From an uncultured Oscillospiraceae bacterium (GTDB lineage Bacteria; Bacillota; Clostridia; Oscillospirales; Oscillospiraceae): a DNA stretch of 39,619 nt. A program made the translations under genes and the position numbers. Positions within the stretch are counted from its first letter, which is position 1. Every line of letters starts with the position of its first letter. Positions 39,519 to 39,619 of the stretch are shown here, piece after piece. The stretch covers positions 1 through 39,619 of the forward strand of contig CAKTQP010000017.1 in assembly GCA_934597165.1 (NCBI GenBank). The letters are read 5' to 3'. Under the pieces are notes generated by a model that worked only from the letters and a program-made list of their open reading frames with translations, was not told the origin of the DNA and made no database searches.

Positions 39519-39619
39519 ATGATTACTAGAAAACTCAAGAGCATGGACGCCAACAACGCCGCTGCGTGGGTCTCCTACGCATTTACCGAAGTGGCTGGCA
39601 TCTATCCGATCACTCCTTC
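39519..39619 (+). CDS. nifJ: Pyruvate:ferredoxin oxidoreductase, 5' end only
   Basis: Only the first 33 complete codons are inside the window. The start MITRKLKSMDANNAAAWVSY followed by AFTEVAGIYPITP is the conserved N-terminus of pyruvate:ferredoxin (flavodoxin) oxidoreductase, where the Y-P-I-T-P loop contacts pyruvate. The enzyme converts pyruvate and CoA to acetyl-CoA, CO2 and reduced ferredoxin. AAAGGAGG lies about 13 bases before the ATG, slightly far. The sigma-54 element upstream places it in the same regulon, fitting a pathway that yields pyruvate. A related 2-oxoacid oxidoreductase cannot be excluded from the fragment. Confidence 0.88.
   Translation, partial: MITRKLKSMDANNAAAWVSYAFTEVAGIYPITP

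Overview
The window looks like chromosomal DNA from a GC-rich, anaerobic, spore-forming Clostridia bacterium, most likely an Oscillospiraceae/Ruminococcaceae gut relative of Intestinimonas or Flavonifractor. The phylum-level call rests on a clear sporulation sigma factor (sigG), strong AGGAGG ribosome sites, group III iron alcohol dehydrogenases, a GGGtGRT/NifU-like pair and a pyruvate:ferredoxin oxidoreductase. The genus is only a guess. No tRNA, rRNA, CRISPR array, phage gene or transposase was seen.

The left part (1-15 kb) is housekeeping and signalling. It holds a GNAT acetyltransferase and an XRE regulator, a PucR/CdaR-type regulator, an RsuA-family pseudouridine synthase and sigG. Then comes a damaged stretch (4.3-12.1 kb): a fibronectin-like lipoprotein with two frameshifts, an LRR lipoprotein whose signal peptide is replaced by a piece of response regulator, and a 7TM sensor kinase split by an in-frame TAG. 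Two NarL-type response regulators, a second kinase, an XRE membrane regulator and three small hypothetical genes complete this part.

The right part (15-39.6 kb) appears to be one metabolic regulon built on sigma-54. It encodes its own RpoN and a PrpR-type enhancer-binding activator. I found eight 17-nt -24/-12 elements of the form YTGGCN(8)TTGCT, one before almost every operon: an aldehyde dehydrogenase; two tandem iron alcohol dehydrogenases; an aquaporin-like channel; a 4-hydroxybutyrate-dehydrogenase-like enzyme; the NifU-like/GGGtGRT pair; a CoA-acylating aldehyde dehydrogenase; the isomerase-hydratase-CoA-transferase operon; and pyruvate:ferredoxin oxidoreductase at the right edge. A palindrome TTYCA-N4-TGRAA, often paired 19-20 bp apart, recurs near these promoters and the activator gene and is the likely activator site.

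The central catabolic set is a methylitaconate-isomerase homologue, a two-subunit dimethylmalate-dehydratase/LeuCD-like hydratase, a class III CoA-transferase and an HMG-CoA-lyase-like enzyme. Together they suggest a CoA-dependent route in which a methyl-branched dicarboxylate (dimethylmaleate, or citraconate/itaconate) is hydrated, activated with CoA and cleaved to pyruvate plus propionyl-CoA or acetyl-CoA. Pyruvate would go to the oxidoreductase, and the aldehyde and alcohol dehydrogenases would balance redox. In Eubacterium barkeri nicotinate fermentation the first two steps are the same, but a CoA-independent lyase does the cleavage; no such lyase is in this window. The substrate is inferred, not shown.

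A 1.25 kb gene-free stretch (23,559-24,807) holds four copies of a 17-19-nt repeat in alternating orientation around highly foldable sequence. It is the best candidate here for an undescribed structured RNA or a miniature inverted-repeat element.
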